From Tenggerimyces sp963762635 (lineage in GTDB: Bacteria > Actinomycetota > Actinomycetes > Propionibacteriales > Actinopolymorphaceae), in the NCBI GenBank assembly GCA_963762635.1, contig CAVXLQ010000010.1:124001-188000 (forward strand): 64,000 nucleotides of DNA. Reading direction: 5' to 3'. Below are positions 16,831-25,472 of the stretch, piece after piece. The position numbers were made by a program, and so were the translations under genes. The notes beneath the pieces were generated by a model. It saw only the letters and a list, made by a program, of their open reading frames with translations. It searched no databases and was not told where the DNA came from. Each line of letters starts with the position of its first letter. Within the stretch, counting starts at the first letter, position 1.

Positions 16831-18543
16831 AGCTGTTCGGCGCCTACGGGCTCGGGTTCTTGCTCCGGCTCCGGCGCCGGCTCCGCCTCGATGCGGTGGG
16901 CGTGCTCGGCCTCCATCTCCTCGATCTCGGGGAGGTAGGGGGCGAGGTCGGGCAGGTCGCTGAGGGAGTCCATGCCGAGGCGTTCGAGGAAGTACGACGT
17001 GGTGCGGTAAAGATGGGCGCCGCTCTCGTCGTCGGTGCCAGCCTCCTGGACGAGGCCCCGGCTGAGCAGCGTGCGCATGACGCCGTCGCAGTTGACGCCG
17101 CGGATGGCGGAGACGCGAGTCCGGCTGACCGGCTGCTTGTAGGCAACGACCGCGAGGGTCTCCAGAGCGGCCTGGGTGAGCCGCGCCTGCTGGCCGTCGA
17201 GCACGAACCGCTCGACGACTTCGGCGTACTCCTCCCGCGTGTAGAGCCGCCACCCACCAGCGATCTCACGCAGATCGAACCCCCGGCCCTCGTCGGTGTA
17301 CGACCGGGAGAGATTGGCGAGCTCCTCAGCCACCTCATGCTGCGGGCGTCCAAGGACCTGCGCGAGGGTGACGGTGGGGATGGGCTCGTCGGTGACCAGC
17401 AGGATCGCCTCGATCGAGGGGCGAAGCGGAAGCTGGTCGACCGGCTCCTCGATATCGGTGGCATCAGTCCCATCAACAAACATCGCCGCCTCACCAGCAC
17501 CGGCGGGCACGAGCTCACCGTCGACCGTGTCGTCGCTGTCGAGGGTCGTGTCCCCGGTCGAGTCGTCCGAGTCGCCATCGGCGGACTCAGCCGCCGAAGC
17601 GGAGGAGTCCTCGTCAACGAGGTCGACGTTGCTGGACTCAGCTGGTAGCGAGGCGTCTGGGAGGTCGTCCTCCCCATCCGAGCCATCTCCCGAGGCGGAC
17701 GACTCACCAACCGCGACCGCGGTGGAGTCGGCGATCTCACCATCGGCGGGCTCATCCGCCGTGGCGGAGGACAGTCCTCGTCGACGAGGTCGAGGAGGGC
17801 GTCCTCCGCGTCGGAGTCATCGTCCGATGCGGGCACCTCGCGCAGCGGCGGAGTCGGCGGCGCTCTCAAGGTCGGTGACCGCGACGGGGTCGGCGGTCTC
17901 GCCATCGCCAGCGACGAAGTCGCCGGCGGACGTGTCTTCGCTGTCGAGGGCTGTGATCTCGGTGGAACCGGCTGAGTCGCCATCGGCGGACTCATCCGCC
18001 GAAGCGGACGAGTCCTCGTCGACGAGGTCGAGGTGAGCGCGTCATCGGAGCGATCGCTGGACCCGCTGTCGGAATCAGCTGGCAGCGAGGCGTCTAGGAG
18101 GTCGTCCTCCACATCCGAGCCGTCTCCCGAGGCGGGCGACTCGCCTTCGGCGACCGCGGTGGAGTCGGCAATCTCGCCATCGGCGGACTCATCCGCCGAG
18201 GCGGATGAGTCCTCGTTGACGAAGTCGAGGAGGGCGTCCTCCACGTCGGAGCCATCGGCCGATGCGGGCAACCTCGCCAGCGGCGAAGTCCCGGCGGACT
18301 CGCCATCGGCGGCTTCGGCGGAGTCGCGCGGACCTCGGTCGAGTCGGCGGACTCGCCATCGGCTAGCTCATCTGCCGGGGCGGAGGGGTTCTCGTCGACG
18401 AGGTCGTGGGCGTCGTCGGTGTCGAGGGCGCTCAGCTCGGTGGCCGGCGCGTCGCTCAGGTCTGCGGGGGCGGGGGCGGTGAGGGGGGCGTCCTCCGACG
18501 CCGGCTGGGGGGTCGGCTCCCGTTCGTCGTCAGGCGTTGTCAC
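16827..18543 (-). CDS. scpB: Segregation and condensation protein ScpB with a long acidic repeat N-terminus (frameshifts in the repeat part)
   Basis: The conserved ScpB core lies at 16827-17450: SIEAILLVTDEPIPTVTLAQ, the first winged helix, then TLAVVAYKQPVSRTRVSAIRG, the second. ScpB dimers join ScpA and SMC in the condensin complex. The same frame stays open upstream of GTG 17510 and encodes Asp/Ser/Glu-rich repeats (units like DLVDEDSSASADESADGE) back to a start near GTG 18543, which overlaps the scpA 3' end. The acidic reading passes through frames 0-1-2-1-2, with apparent single-base shifts near 18330, 18037, 17845 and 17790. The core alone (from 17510 or 17483) equals a normal ScpB of about 220 aa. 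Confidence 0.85.
17640..18515. repeat. About 437-bp imperfect tandem duplication encoding the acidic repeats of ScpB
   Basis: Sequence beginning AGCTGG.AGCGAGGCGTCT at 17640 recurs at 18077, an offset of 437 bp, and similarity continues for well over 130 bp (GAGGTCGTCCTCC.CATCCG, then CGGCGGACTCATCCGCCG). Shorter internal copies of CCATCGGCGGACTCATCCGC occur repeatedly across the interval. On the minus strand the units encode Asp/Ser/Ala-rich blocks. An in-frame unit would be 438 bp; the 437 offset agrees with a lost base. Right boundary approximate. Confidence 0.7.
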
Positions 18544-19462
18544 TGGGTTCTCCACTCTCATCAGCCACGTCAAGCTCGTCGCCCTCGTCCTCCACGTCGT
18601 CCACCGGCCGCAAGGTCAGGTCGCCCTCGTCGAACTCGTCCCCCACGGCGACGTCGCCGTCGTCGGTTCCGGACCAGCGGATGGTGAGCTCGGCCAGCGC
18701 CTCGGCTTGTTCGAACGCCACCGCGCCCTCGCGGTACAGCTCCAGCAGCGCCAAGAACCGTGCCACTGTCGTCACCAGGTTCGGCGAGTCGGAGATCAAC
18801 GAACGGAACGTCGTCGACCGGATCCGCCGGAGCCGGTCCACCAACACGGCGGCCTGCTCGCGGACGGACACCCGGGGGGCGTGGATGTGCGCCAACGACA
18901 GGACCGGCTCGGGCTTGGGCCGCAGGGCGTGGGCCGCCAGCTTGGCGAACTCCTCCAGCCCCAGCCCGATCAGCACCTCGGGCAACAGCTCCCCGAAGCG
19001 CGGCTCCATCCCCACCGCCCGTGGGAAGCGCTTCGCCTCCGCGGCCATAGACGCGCCCAGGACGCCGGCCAGCTGCTTGTACGCGCGGTACTGCAGCAGT
19101 CGCGCGAAAAGCAGGTCCCGCGCCTCCAGCAGCGCGAGGTCCTCCTCGTCCTCGACCTCGCCCTGCGGCAGCAGCCGCGCCGCCTTCAGATCCAGCAACG
19201 TGGACGCGACCAGCAAGAACTCCGTCGTCTGGTCCAGGTCCCACTCGGGCCCCTTGGCCCGGATGAAGTCGATGAACTCGTCCGTCACCACCGACAGCGC
19301 GATCTCCGTGACGTCCAGCTTGTGCTTGGAGATCAGCCCCAACAACAGGTCGAACGGGCCCTCGAAGTTGTCCAAGCGCACGGTAAAGGCGTCGCCCGAC
19401 GAAAGGGCGACGTGCTCGATCGACTCAGGGGCGGGAAGCGCCTCGGTGTCCAGGGTGGTCAT
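18530..19462 (-). CDS. scpA: Segregation and condensation protein ScpA
   Basis: Kleisin subunit of the SMC–ScpA–ScpB condensin, 310 aa. The N-terminal SMC-neck binding helices include FTVRLDNFEGPFDLLLGLISKHKLDVTEI at about residues 26-54 (the FEGPLDLLL family motif with F for L) and LVASTLLDLKAARLLP. The C-terminal winged helix lies near residues 225-270 (TVARFLALLELYREGAV). The last 40 residues are very acidic (DDVEDEGDELDVADE), a theme continued in the neighbouring ScpB extension. It lies 20 bp downstream of parA and its 3' end overlaps the proposed scpB start. Confidence 0.95.
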   Translation of the reverse strand: MTTLDTEALPAPESIEHVALSSGDAFTVRLDNFEGPFDLLLGLISKHKLDVTEIALSVVTDEFIDFIRAKGPEWDLDQTTEFLLVASTLLDLKAARLLPQGEVEDEEDLALLEARDLLFARLLQYRAYKQLAGVLGASMAAEAKRFPRAVGMEPRFGELLPEVLIGLGLEEFAKLAAHALRPKPEPVLSLAHIHAPRVSVREQAAVLVDRLRRIRSTTFRSLISDSPNLVTTVARFLALLELYREGAVAFEQAEALAELTIRWSGTDDGDVAVGDEFDEGDLTLRPVDDVEDEGDELDVADESGEPSDNA

Positions 19463-19482
19463 CTGCTCCAGTTAGATCCACG

Positions 19483-20439
19483 TCACATCCGCGCCAGCAG
19501 CTCACGGGCGAGCTGACGGTACGCGTCCGCCGCAAGGCTGGAAGGAGCGTACGTGGTGATCGGCTCGCCGGCCTTGTTGGTCTCCGGGAACCGTACGGTG
19601 CGCGAGATGATCGTATGGAACACGGTCTCCCCGAAGTCCACCACGACCTGCTCGAGGATCTCCCGCGCGTGCGTCGTCCGCATGTCGAACATCGTCGCGA
19701 GGATGCCGTCGATCTTGAGCTTCGGGTTGATCCGCTCCTGTACGGTCCGAATGGTCTTGTCGACGAGCATCCGCAAGCCCCGCAGCGCGAAGTACTCGCA
19801 CTCCAGCGGGATGATCACGCCGTCGGCGGCCGTCAGAGCGTTGACCGTCAGGAGGCCCAACGAGGGCTGGCAGTCGATCAGCACCACGTCGTACTCGGGG
19901 ATGATCGGCGCCAGCATCCGCGACAGCGTCTGCTCGCGGGCGACCTCGGTGACCAGCTGCACCTCCGCGCCGGACAGCTCGATGTCGGACGGCAGGATGT
20001 CCATCCCGTCGACACGGGTCTTGAGCAGCAGGTCGTGCGCCTGCACGTCGCTGTCCATGACCAGGTCGTACGTCGAGAGGTCCAGCTCGTTCGGGTCGAT
20101 GCCGAGACCGATCGTCAACGAGGCCTGCGGGTCGAAGTCGACGAGCAGCACCTTGCGGCCCAGTTCGGCGAGCGACGCCCCCAGGTTGATCGTGGTCGTG
20201 GTCTTGCCGACGCCGCCCTTCTGGTTGCAGATCGCGATGACCCGCCCCGGTCCATGCCGCTCGACCGGCGGCGGGTCCGGGAACGTGATGGACGACTGGC
20301 TCGGCATCTCATCGACGGCTCCGGGCAGGGCGGGCTGGATCTCGGCCGACGTCGAGGCGGACTCGACCCCGGAACCGCGTGTCGACTCGTTCACGGCTCG
20401 CGTGACCTCCTGCCCTCGCTCATCGGTGACGACCGCCAC
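19483..20439 (-). CDS. ParA family ATPase linked to scpAB
   Basis: ParA/Soj-type chromosome-partition ATPase, 318 aa. The deviant Walker A KGGVGKTTT is at about residues 75-83, with LVDFDPQAS (A'), VVLIDCQPSLGLLT (Walker B) and the Lys signature intact. A Pro/Ser-rich N-terminal extension of about 65 residues precedes the ATPase core. GTG 20439 was taken as the start; ATG at about residue 45 is an alternative. There is no parB next to it, as usual for the ParA encoded beside scpA in actinobacteria, which is distinct from the origin parAB. It may aid condensin loading or segregation. Confidence 0.92.
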   Translation of the reverse strand: MAVVTDERGQEVTRAVNESTRGSGVESASTSAEIQPALPGAVDEMPSQSSITFPDPPPVERHGPGRVIAICNQKGGVGKTTTTINLGASLAELGRKVLLVDFDPQASLTIGLGIDPNELDLSTYDLVMDSDVQAHDLLLKTRVDGMDILPSDIELSGAEVQLVTEVAREQTLSRMLAPIIPEYDVVLIDCQPSLGLLTVNALTAADGVIIPLECEYFALRGLRMLVDKTIRTVQERINPKLKIDGILATMFDMRTTHAREILEQVVVDFGETVFHTIISRTVRFPETNKAGEPITTYAPSSLAADAYRQLARELLARM

Positions 20440-20659
20440 CTACCTTTCCATCTTGCGTTGATCAGGATCGGCGGGCCGGCGTCTCCTTTGGCATCCAAGT
20501 CCAATCGGATGACGATATCGAAACACGCTCAGCGCACCGCACGGTGGAGGCACGCGGGCGGTCAACGGGCCAGGAAGTCAACCTCAACTGAAGGTTGAGA
20601 CATCGAACTGCTGGCCACTGGAACCCGTTGACCGGGAGCCACGCCGACGACCGGGCCCC

Positions 20660-20735
20660 GTGATCATGTCGGTGATCATGAAGGCGGAACGGTCATATAC
20701 GCCGGTTTGGCTTCATGATCACGATCATGATCACG
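20660..20735. repeat. Palindromic extragenic repeat, copy 1 (hairpin, likely terminator of xerD)
   Basis: Left arm GATCATGAAGGCGGAACGG (20674-20692), 9-nt loop TCATATACG and right arm CCGGTTTGGCTTCATGATC (20702-20720) form a strong imperfect hairpin. It is bracketed by further GATCATGATC-type palindromes (to 20735). A second copy lies at 31320-31393 with the loop in the opposite orientation. The repeat lies five bases beyond the xerD stop, where it could end transcription before parA. Confidence 0.75.
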
Positions 20736-20739
20736 CGGG

Positions 20740-21654
20740 TTAGGCGCGGGCGCGGGGGTGGGCGGCGGCGTAGACCTCGCGGAGCTTGTCGACCGTCACC
20801 AGCGTGTAGACCTGCGTCGTCGTCACCGACGCGTGGCCGAGCAGCTCCTGCACCACCCGGACGTCGGCGCCGCCGTCCAACAGGTGGGTGGCGAACGAGT
20901 GCCGCATGGTGTGCGGCGATACCTCCGCCGAGATGTTCGCCTTCTCGGCCGCGCTCCGCAAGACCGTCCACGCGCTCTGCCGCGACAACCGGCCGCCGCG
21001 CGCGTTCAGGAACAAGGCCGGCGTCCCCCGCCCAGCAGAGGCGAGAACGGGCCGCGCCCGCACCTGGTAAGCCGAAACGGCCTCCCGCGCGTAGGTCCCC
21101 ACCGGGACGATGCGCTCCTTGCCCCCCTTACCCCGCAGCAACACAGCCCCGGCGGACAGGTCGACGTCGTCCACGTCCAGCCCGACAGCCTCGGAGATCC
21201 GCGCGCCCGTCCCGTACAGCAACTCCAACAACGCACGGTCCCGCAGAGACAGCGGCGTCCCCGGAGCGGAGGCGGCCGTGAGCAGCGCCTCGATCGAGTC
21301 CAACGGCAACGCCTTCGGCAACCGACGCGGCGGCGAAGGCGGTCGCACCGCACGCGCCGGATCGGAAGGCGTCATGCCCTCTCGATGCGCGAACTTGTGA
21401 AACCCGCGCACCGCCACCACGGTCCGCGCCGCTGACGACGCGCCCAGCGGTGGATGAGCCTCGGAGCCCTCCCGCAGCGACGCCAAGAAGGAGGTGATGT
21501 CCTGCTCCCCCACCGCATCCGGCTTCCGCACCCCGCGCACAGCGAGAAACGCCACGTACCGACGCAGATCGCGCTCATAGGACTGCAACGTGTTCGAAGC
21601 CAACCCCCGCTCGACCGCGAGGTGGTCGAGGTAGCCCCGCACGGCGCGGTCCAC
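20740..21654 (-). CDS. xerD: Tyrosine recombinase XerD
   Basis: Site-specific tyrosine recombinase, 304 aa, acting with XerC at dif to resolve chromosome dimers. GTG 21654 gives the expected length and the N-terminal core-binding domain (GYLDHLAVERGLASNTLQSYERDL). Catalytic residues are visible: Arg in LLYGTGARISEAVGL, Lys in RGKGGKERIVPV, His/Arg in SPHTMRHSFATHLL, the HASVTTTQVY His, and the final nucleophile Tyr in TQVYTLV. Context next to ald, parA and scpAB matches actinobacterial xerD. A CTG in-frame at 21703 overlapping the ald stop is a less likely start. Confidence 0.93.
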   Translation of the reverse strand: MDRAVRGYLDHLAVERGLASNTLQSYERDLRRYVAFLAVRGVRKPDAVGEQDITSFLASLREGSEAHPPLGASSAARTVVAVRGFHKFAHREGMTPSDPARAVRPPSPPRRLPKALPLDSIEALLTAASAPGTPLSLRDRALLELLYGTGARISEAVGLDVDDVDLSAGAVLLRGKGGKERIVPVGTYAREAVSAYQVRARPVLASAGRGTPALFLNARGGRLSRQSAWTVLRSAAEKANISAEVSPHTMRHSFATHLLDGGADVRVVQELLGHASVTTTQVYTLVTVDKLREVYAAAHPRARA

Positions 21655-21698
21655 CGCCGACGCGGCGGACGCGGCCGGAGCGGGAGCCGTTGCAGTGG

Positions 21699-22814
21699 TC
21701 AGGCGAGCACCTCGGCGAGGTCGACGTGCGGGAGCTGGTGGGCGTCTGCGACCGGACCGTACACCACCTGGCCCTCGTGGGTGTTCAACCCGAGCGCGAG
21801 CGCCGGGTCGGACTGCAGCGCCGAGCGCCAGCCGCGGTTCGCGAGCTCGAGCGCGTACTGGATCGTCACGTTCGTCAGTGCGTACGTCGACGTGTGCGGC
21901 ACCGCGCCGGGCATGTTCGCGACGCAGTAGAAGACCGAGTTGTGCACCTTGTACGTCGGCTCGTCGTGCGTCGTCGGCCGCGAGTCCTCGAAGCAGCCGC
22001 CCTGGTCGATCGAGATGTCGACGAGAACCGAGCCGGGCAGCATCCGCGAGACCTGCTCGTTCGTGATCAGCGTCGGCGCCTTGGCGCCCGGAACGAGCAC
22101 CGCGCCGATCACCATGTCGGCGTCCATGATCGCGCGCTCGACCTCGTACGCGTTCGACGCGACGGTCTGCACATGCCCGCGGTAGACACGGTCCGCCCCA
22201 CGCAGCCGCTCGATGTTCTTGTCCAGCAGGATCACCTCGGCCTGCATGCCGAGCGCGATCGCCGCGGCGTTCATGCCCGAGACACCTGCGCCGATCACCA
22301 CGACCTTGGCCGCGTAGACACCGGAGACGCCGCCCATCAGCACGCCGCGGCCGCCGCCCTGGCGCATCAGGTGGTACGCGCCGGCCTGCGGCGCGAGCCG
22401 GCCCGCGACCTCCGACATCGGCGCGAGCAGCGGCAGCGAGCCGTCGGTCAGCTGAACGGTCTCGTACGCGACGCCGGTCACGCCCGCGTCGAGCAGCGCG
22501 TTGGTGCAGTCGCGCGACGCGGCGAGGTGCAGGTACGTGAACAGCACCTGACCCTTGCGCATGCGCTCGTACTCGACCGCGATCGGCTCCTTGACCTTGA
22601 GGATCAGGTCGCCCTCGGCCCACACGTCGTCGGCGGTCTCGAGGATCCGCGCCCCGGCCTGCTCGAACTGCTCGTCCGGAATCGACGAACCCTCGCCCGC
22701 ATGGCGCTCGACGAACACCTCGTGCCCGTGGCGTACCAGCTCGTGCACTCCCGCCGGAGTGATCGCGACGCGGTACTCGTGGTTCTTGACTTCTCTCGGG
22801 ACGCCGATCTTCAC
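21699..22814 (-). CDS. ald: Alanine dehydrogenase
   Basis: NAD-dependent L-alanine dehydrogenase (371 aa, the standard length) interconverting alanine and pyruvate plus ammonia. GTG 22814 was chosen because GGAAGG lies about 9 bases upstream and the protein then begins VKIGVPREVKNHEYRVA, as in relatives. Substrate-binding Lys in LILKVKEPI and catalytic His in FTYLHLA (about residue 96) are present. The Rossmann motif is VVVIGAGVSGMNAAAIALG near 168-186. The family usually acts as a hexamer. Ald also lies near xerD and parA in Streptomyces, as I recall. Confidence 0.96.
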   Translation of the reverse strand: MKIGVPREVKNHEYRVAITPAGVHELVRHGHEVFVERHAGEGSSIPDEQFEQAGARILETADDVWAEGDLILKVKEPIAVEYERMRKGQVLFTYLHLAASRDCTNALLDAGVTGVAYETVQLTDGSLPLLAPMSEVAGRLAPQAGAYHLMRQGGGRGVLMGGVSGVYAAKVVVIGAGVSGMNAAAIALGMQAEVILLDKNIERLRGADRVYRGHVQTVASNAYEVERAIMDADMVIGAVLVPGAKAPTLITNEQVSRMLPGSVLVDISIDQGGCFEDSRPTTHDEPTYKVHNSVFYCVANMPGAVPHTSTYALTNVTIQYALELANRGWRSALQSDPALALGLNTHEGQVVYGPVADAHQLPHVDLAEVLA

Positions 22815-23010
22815 GTGAGTCACGCCTTCCGGGCACGTTCGACCACCAGCTTCGTTGCCGGCTCGCCGCAGTGTAATCCCGCGAATCGGTACGAAGCTCC
22901 TCCATCGTCTGGACACTCCGCCACGGCTTCGGGCCGGCGCTGGACACTGTGTCCACTCGGGGCCTTTCTGGCCCTGCCGCCCTCACAGCACCTCGTGCCA
23001 GGCTGAACGT

Positions 23011-24048
23011 ATGGAGATCGTCGACGCCCAACCACTATGGGACCCGCGCCCTGGCTACCTCAACACGTCCAGCTACGGGCTGCCCCCGCGGCCCGCGTTC
23101 GCTGCCCTGCAGGCCGCGCTGGACGACTGGAGGCACGGACGCACGAGCTGGGAGGGATGGGACGAGTCGACGAAGGCGTCGCGTACGTCGCTCGCCACGA
23201 TGCTCGACGTCCCCCCGGCCGACGTCGCGGTGGCCTCGACGGTGTCCGGCCTGCTCGGCCCGGTGGGTGCGGCGCTCCCCGACGGTGCGCGCGTGCTCGT
23301 GCCTGACGTCGAGTTCACGTCGAACGTCTTTCCCTGGGCCGTCCACGCCGACCGCGGCGTCGAGGTGGTGGCCGTGGCGCCGGACAAGCTGGCGAGCGCG
23401 ATCGACGAGCGCACGACGATGGTGGCGTTCAGTGCCGTGCAGTCCTCGACCGGCGAGGTCGCGGCGTACGACGAGATCGTCGCCGCCGCGCGGGCGGTTG
23501 GCGCGATGGTCGTCGTGGACGCGACGCAGGCCGTCGGCTGGCTGCACCGCGACTGGGCGGCGGCCGACGTGGTCGCGGTCGGTGCGTACAAGTGGCTGAT
23601 GGCGCCGCGCGGCGTGGCCTACGCCTATCTCTCGCCCGAGGTCCGGGACAGGTTCCGCCCGCTGCAGGCAGGCTGGTACGCGGGCGACGACCCGCACACC
23701 TCGTACTACGGGCTGCCGCTGCGGCTCGCGGAGGACGCGCGCCGCTTCGACGTCTCGCCGGCCTGGTTCTGCTTCGTCGGCCAGGCGCCGGCGCTGCAGA
23801 TCCTGCTGGACGTCGGCGTGGACCGCGTCAACGCGCACAACGTCGGCCTGGCGAACCGGTTCCGCGCCGGCCTCGGCCTGACGCCGGGCGACTCGGCGAT
23901 CGTGTCGACCGACGTGGCGGACGCCGAGGCGAAGCTGAAGGCGGCGGGCATCCGGGCGGCCGTACGCGGCGGCAAGGTGCGCGTGTCGTTCCACCTCTAC
24001 TCGACGACCGCCGACGTCGACAGCGCGTTGGAAGCACTGACCGACTGA
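23011..24048 (+). CDS. Class V aminotransferase-fold PLP enzyme
   Basis: Pyridoxal-phosphate enzyme of 345 aa with the class V (SufS/CsdA/isopenicillin epimerase-like) fold. The PLP Lys lies in VGAYKWLMAPRGVAY at about residue 194. The cofactor Asp is in VVVDATQAVGW, and STVSGLLGP is a phosphate-binding loop. The N-terminal PGYLNTSSYGLPPRPA matches the family's entry motif. No sulfur-acceptor Cys loop is evident, so cysteine desulfurase activity is unlikely; a small-molecule aminotransferase or lyase is more plausible. It opens the accessory block and stands alone, 196 bp from divergent ald. Confidence 0.85.
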   Translation: MEIVDAQPLWDPRPGYLNTSSYGLPPRPAFAALQAALDDWRHGRTSWEGWDESTKASRTSLATMLDVPPADVAVASTVSGLLGPVGAALPDGARVLVPDVEFTSNVFPWAVHADRGVEVVAVAPDKLASAIDERTTMVAFSAVQSSTGEVAAYDEIVAAARAVGAMVVVDATQAVGWLHRDWAAADVVAVGAYKWLMAPRGVAYAYLSPEVRDRFRPLQAGWYAGDDPHTSYYGLPLRLAEDARRFDVSPAWFCFVGQAPALQILLDVGVDRVNAHNVGLANRFRAGLGLTPGDSAIVSTDVADAEAKLKAAGIRAAVRGGKVRVSFHLYSTTADVDSALEALTD

Positions 24049-24153
24049 TCCGCACTCTGCCCCGAGCGAGGGCCCGATCGCTCAGCGAGCGTTTCCGCTT
24101 GCCCTTGGGCGAGGCAGAGCAGCCTCACGATCGACCCTCGCTATCGTCTGCTC

Positions 24154-24840
24154 ATGGACAAGGACCGCCTCGCGCGGGCGTTCTTCGGGCTGACCGCGTT
24201 CGCCGTGCTCGTCGGCATGGTCGTGCAGCTGTACGTGTCGGCGGGGCTGACCGGTTCGCAGTTCACGACGGTCGGCGCGCGGATCGTCAACGTGTTCTGC
24301 TACTTCACCATCCAGTCGAACCTGCTCGTCGGCGTCACCACCGCGCTGCTGGCGATCAGGCTCGACCGGCCGTCCATCTGGTTCCGCGGCTTCCGGCTGT
24401 CCGGGCTGATCGCGATCACCGTGACGTTCCTGGTCTTCCACCTGATCCTCGCGGGCGACGCGCACTTCACCGGCGCGGCGGCCGTCGCGGACACGATCCT
24501 GCACACGATCGTGCCGCTGCTGACGATCCTCGGGTGGCTGGTGTTCGGTCCGCGCGGCCGCGTCGAGTGGCGGATCATCCTTGTGTCGTTGGTGTTTCCG
24601 CTCTGGTGGATCGCGCTCGCGTTGATCCGCGGGCCGATCGTGGACTTCTACGCGTACCCGTTCATGGACGTTCGCGTACTCGGCTACCCGCGGGTGCTCG
24701 TCAACCTGCTGCTCGTCGCCGTGCTGTTCGCCGGCCTCGCGGCGGTGGTCAAGCTGGTCGAGTCAGTCCAGTCGCGAGGCTCTCGATCGTCAGAGCGAGA
24801 ACATCCCGATACGCCGGCCCGTACTCCTCCTGGTGCATGA
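24154..24840 (+). CDS. Pr6Pr-type six-TM integral membrane protein
   Basis: Membrane protein of 228 aa with about six predicted helices. The pattern NVFCYFTIQSNLLVGVTT in the second helix, FLVFHLIL, HTIVPLLTILGWLVFGPRG, and WWIALALIRGPIVDFYAYPFMDV near residues 150-172 matches the actinobacterial Pr6Pr membrane family, whose function is unknown. The last ~30 codons (SRGSRSSEREHPDTPARTPPGA) run antisense to the TetR gene and have disordered composition. They look like read-through into the neighbour, so the ancestral stop was probably lost. Confidence 0.82.
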   Translation: MDKDRLARAFFGLTAFAVLVGMVVQLYVSAGLTGSQFTTVGARIVNVFCYFTIQSNLLVGVTTALLAIRLDRPSIWFRGFRLSGLIAITVTFLVFHLILAGDAHFTGAAAVADTILHTIVPLLTILGWLVFGPRGRVEWRIILVSLVFPLWWIALALIRGPIVDFYAYPFMDVRVLGYPRVLVNLLLVAVLFAGLAAVVKLVESVQSRGSRSSEREHPDTPARTPPGA

Positions 24841-25348
24841 CGATCAGTCCGACCGAACGGATCACACCAATCACCGCCATCGGATCTCGACCGACGAGGT
24901 CGCCGGCGTCCTGGGCGCGCGTGACGAACTCCAGCAGCGGGTCGAGAACGTACGGGCGGACCCGGTCCAGCTCTTCGGCGCCGAGCCGGCGGCCGACCGC
25001 GGCGAGCTCGTCCGGGTGCGTCACCAGCCGGCGATAGAGCGGATCGTGCTCGAGCAGGTCGGCGGTCGTCCGCATGAGCTCGACCAGCGCTCCCCTGGTC
25101 GTCGGCTGGTCCAGCGCTTCGCGCATCCGGTCGGCGAGGGCGGGCGCGTGCCGGACCATCAGCTCCAGGTAGAGCGACTCCTTGGCCGGGAAGAACGAGT
25201 AGAAGCTGCTCTTCGCGATGCCGAGCGGCTCGGTCAGCTCGGCGAGCGACGTCTTGCGCAGGCCCTGCGAGGTGAACAGCTTCTCGCCGAGTCGCAACAG
25301 CTCGCCGGTCAGCCGCTCCCGTTCCCGCGGCTCGAACGCGACCGCCAC
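24749..25348 (-). CDS. TetR family transcriptional regulator
   Basis: TetR/AcrR regulator of 199 aa. The N-terminal DNA-binding domain is at residues 12-58, with helix-turn-helix LAELTEPLGIAKSSFYSFFPAKESLYLEL. The C-terminal ligand domain has no recognised specificity. Its promoter contains a 23-bp perfect dyad at 25361-25383, just upstream of its start, indicating autorepression. The 3' end overlaps the convergent Pr6Pr gene by 92 bp. It may also control the divergent SRPBCC/ArsR pair whose first gene starts at 25473. Confidence 0.92.
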   Translation of the reverse strand: MAVAFEPRERERLTGELLRLGEKLFTSQGLRKTSLAELTEPLGIAKSSFYSFFPAKESLYLELMVRHAPALADRMREALDQPTTRGALVELMRTTADLLEHDPLYRRLVTHPDELAAVGRRLGAEELDRVRPYVLDPLLEFVTRAQDAGDLVGRDPMAVIGVIRSVGLIVMHQEEYGPAYRDVLALTIESLATGLTRPA

Positions 25349-25360
25349 GCCGCCCTCCTA

Positions 25361-25383
25361 TGAACGAAGTGGATTTTCGTTCA
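25361..25383. promoter_or_regulatory. TetR-type palindromic operator
   Basis: TGAACGAA (25361-25368), seven bases, then TTCGTTCA (25376-25383) is a perfect 8-bp inverted repeat. It lies 13 bp upstream of the TetR start codon and within the divergent region to the SRPBCC gene. Dyads of this size and place are typical TetR auto-operators. Binding is inferred from position and symmetry. Confidence 0.65.
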
Positions 25384-25472
25384 CAACCCTACCTGCTCCT
25401 TGTGCAACCTGAGAGTTGCGTGCAACTATGCGGTAGCACGTTTCGTACGGCAGCGAAGAAGGAGTCCTTGTC

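Noticed and set aside
20740..23031. A 763-codon open frame on the minus strand covering xerD and the ald region
   Set aside because: Only the xerD part has family sequence; the upstream part is the out-of-frame shadow of ald, caused by high GC and few stops.
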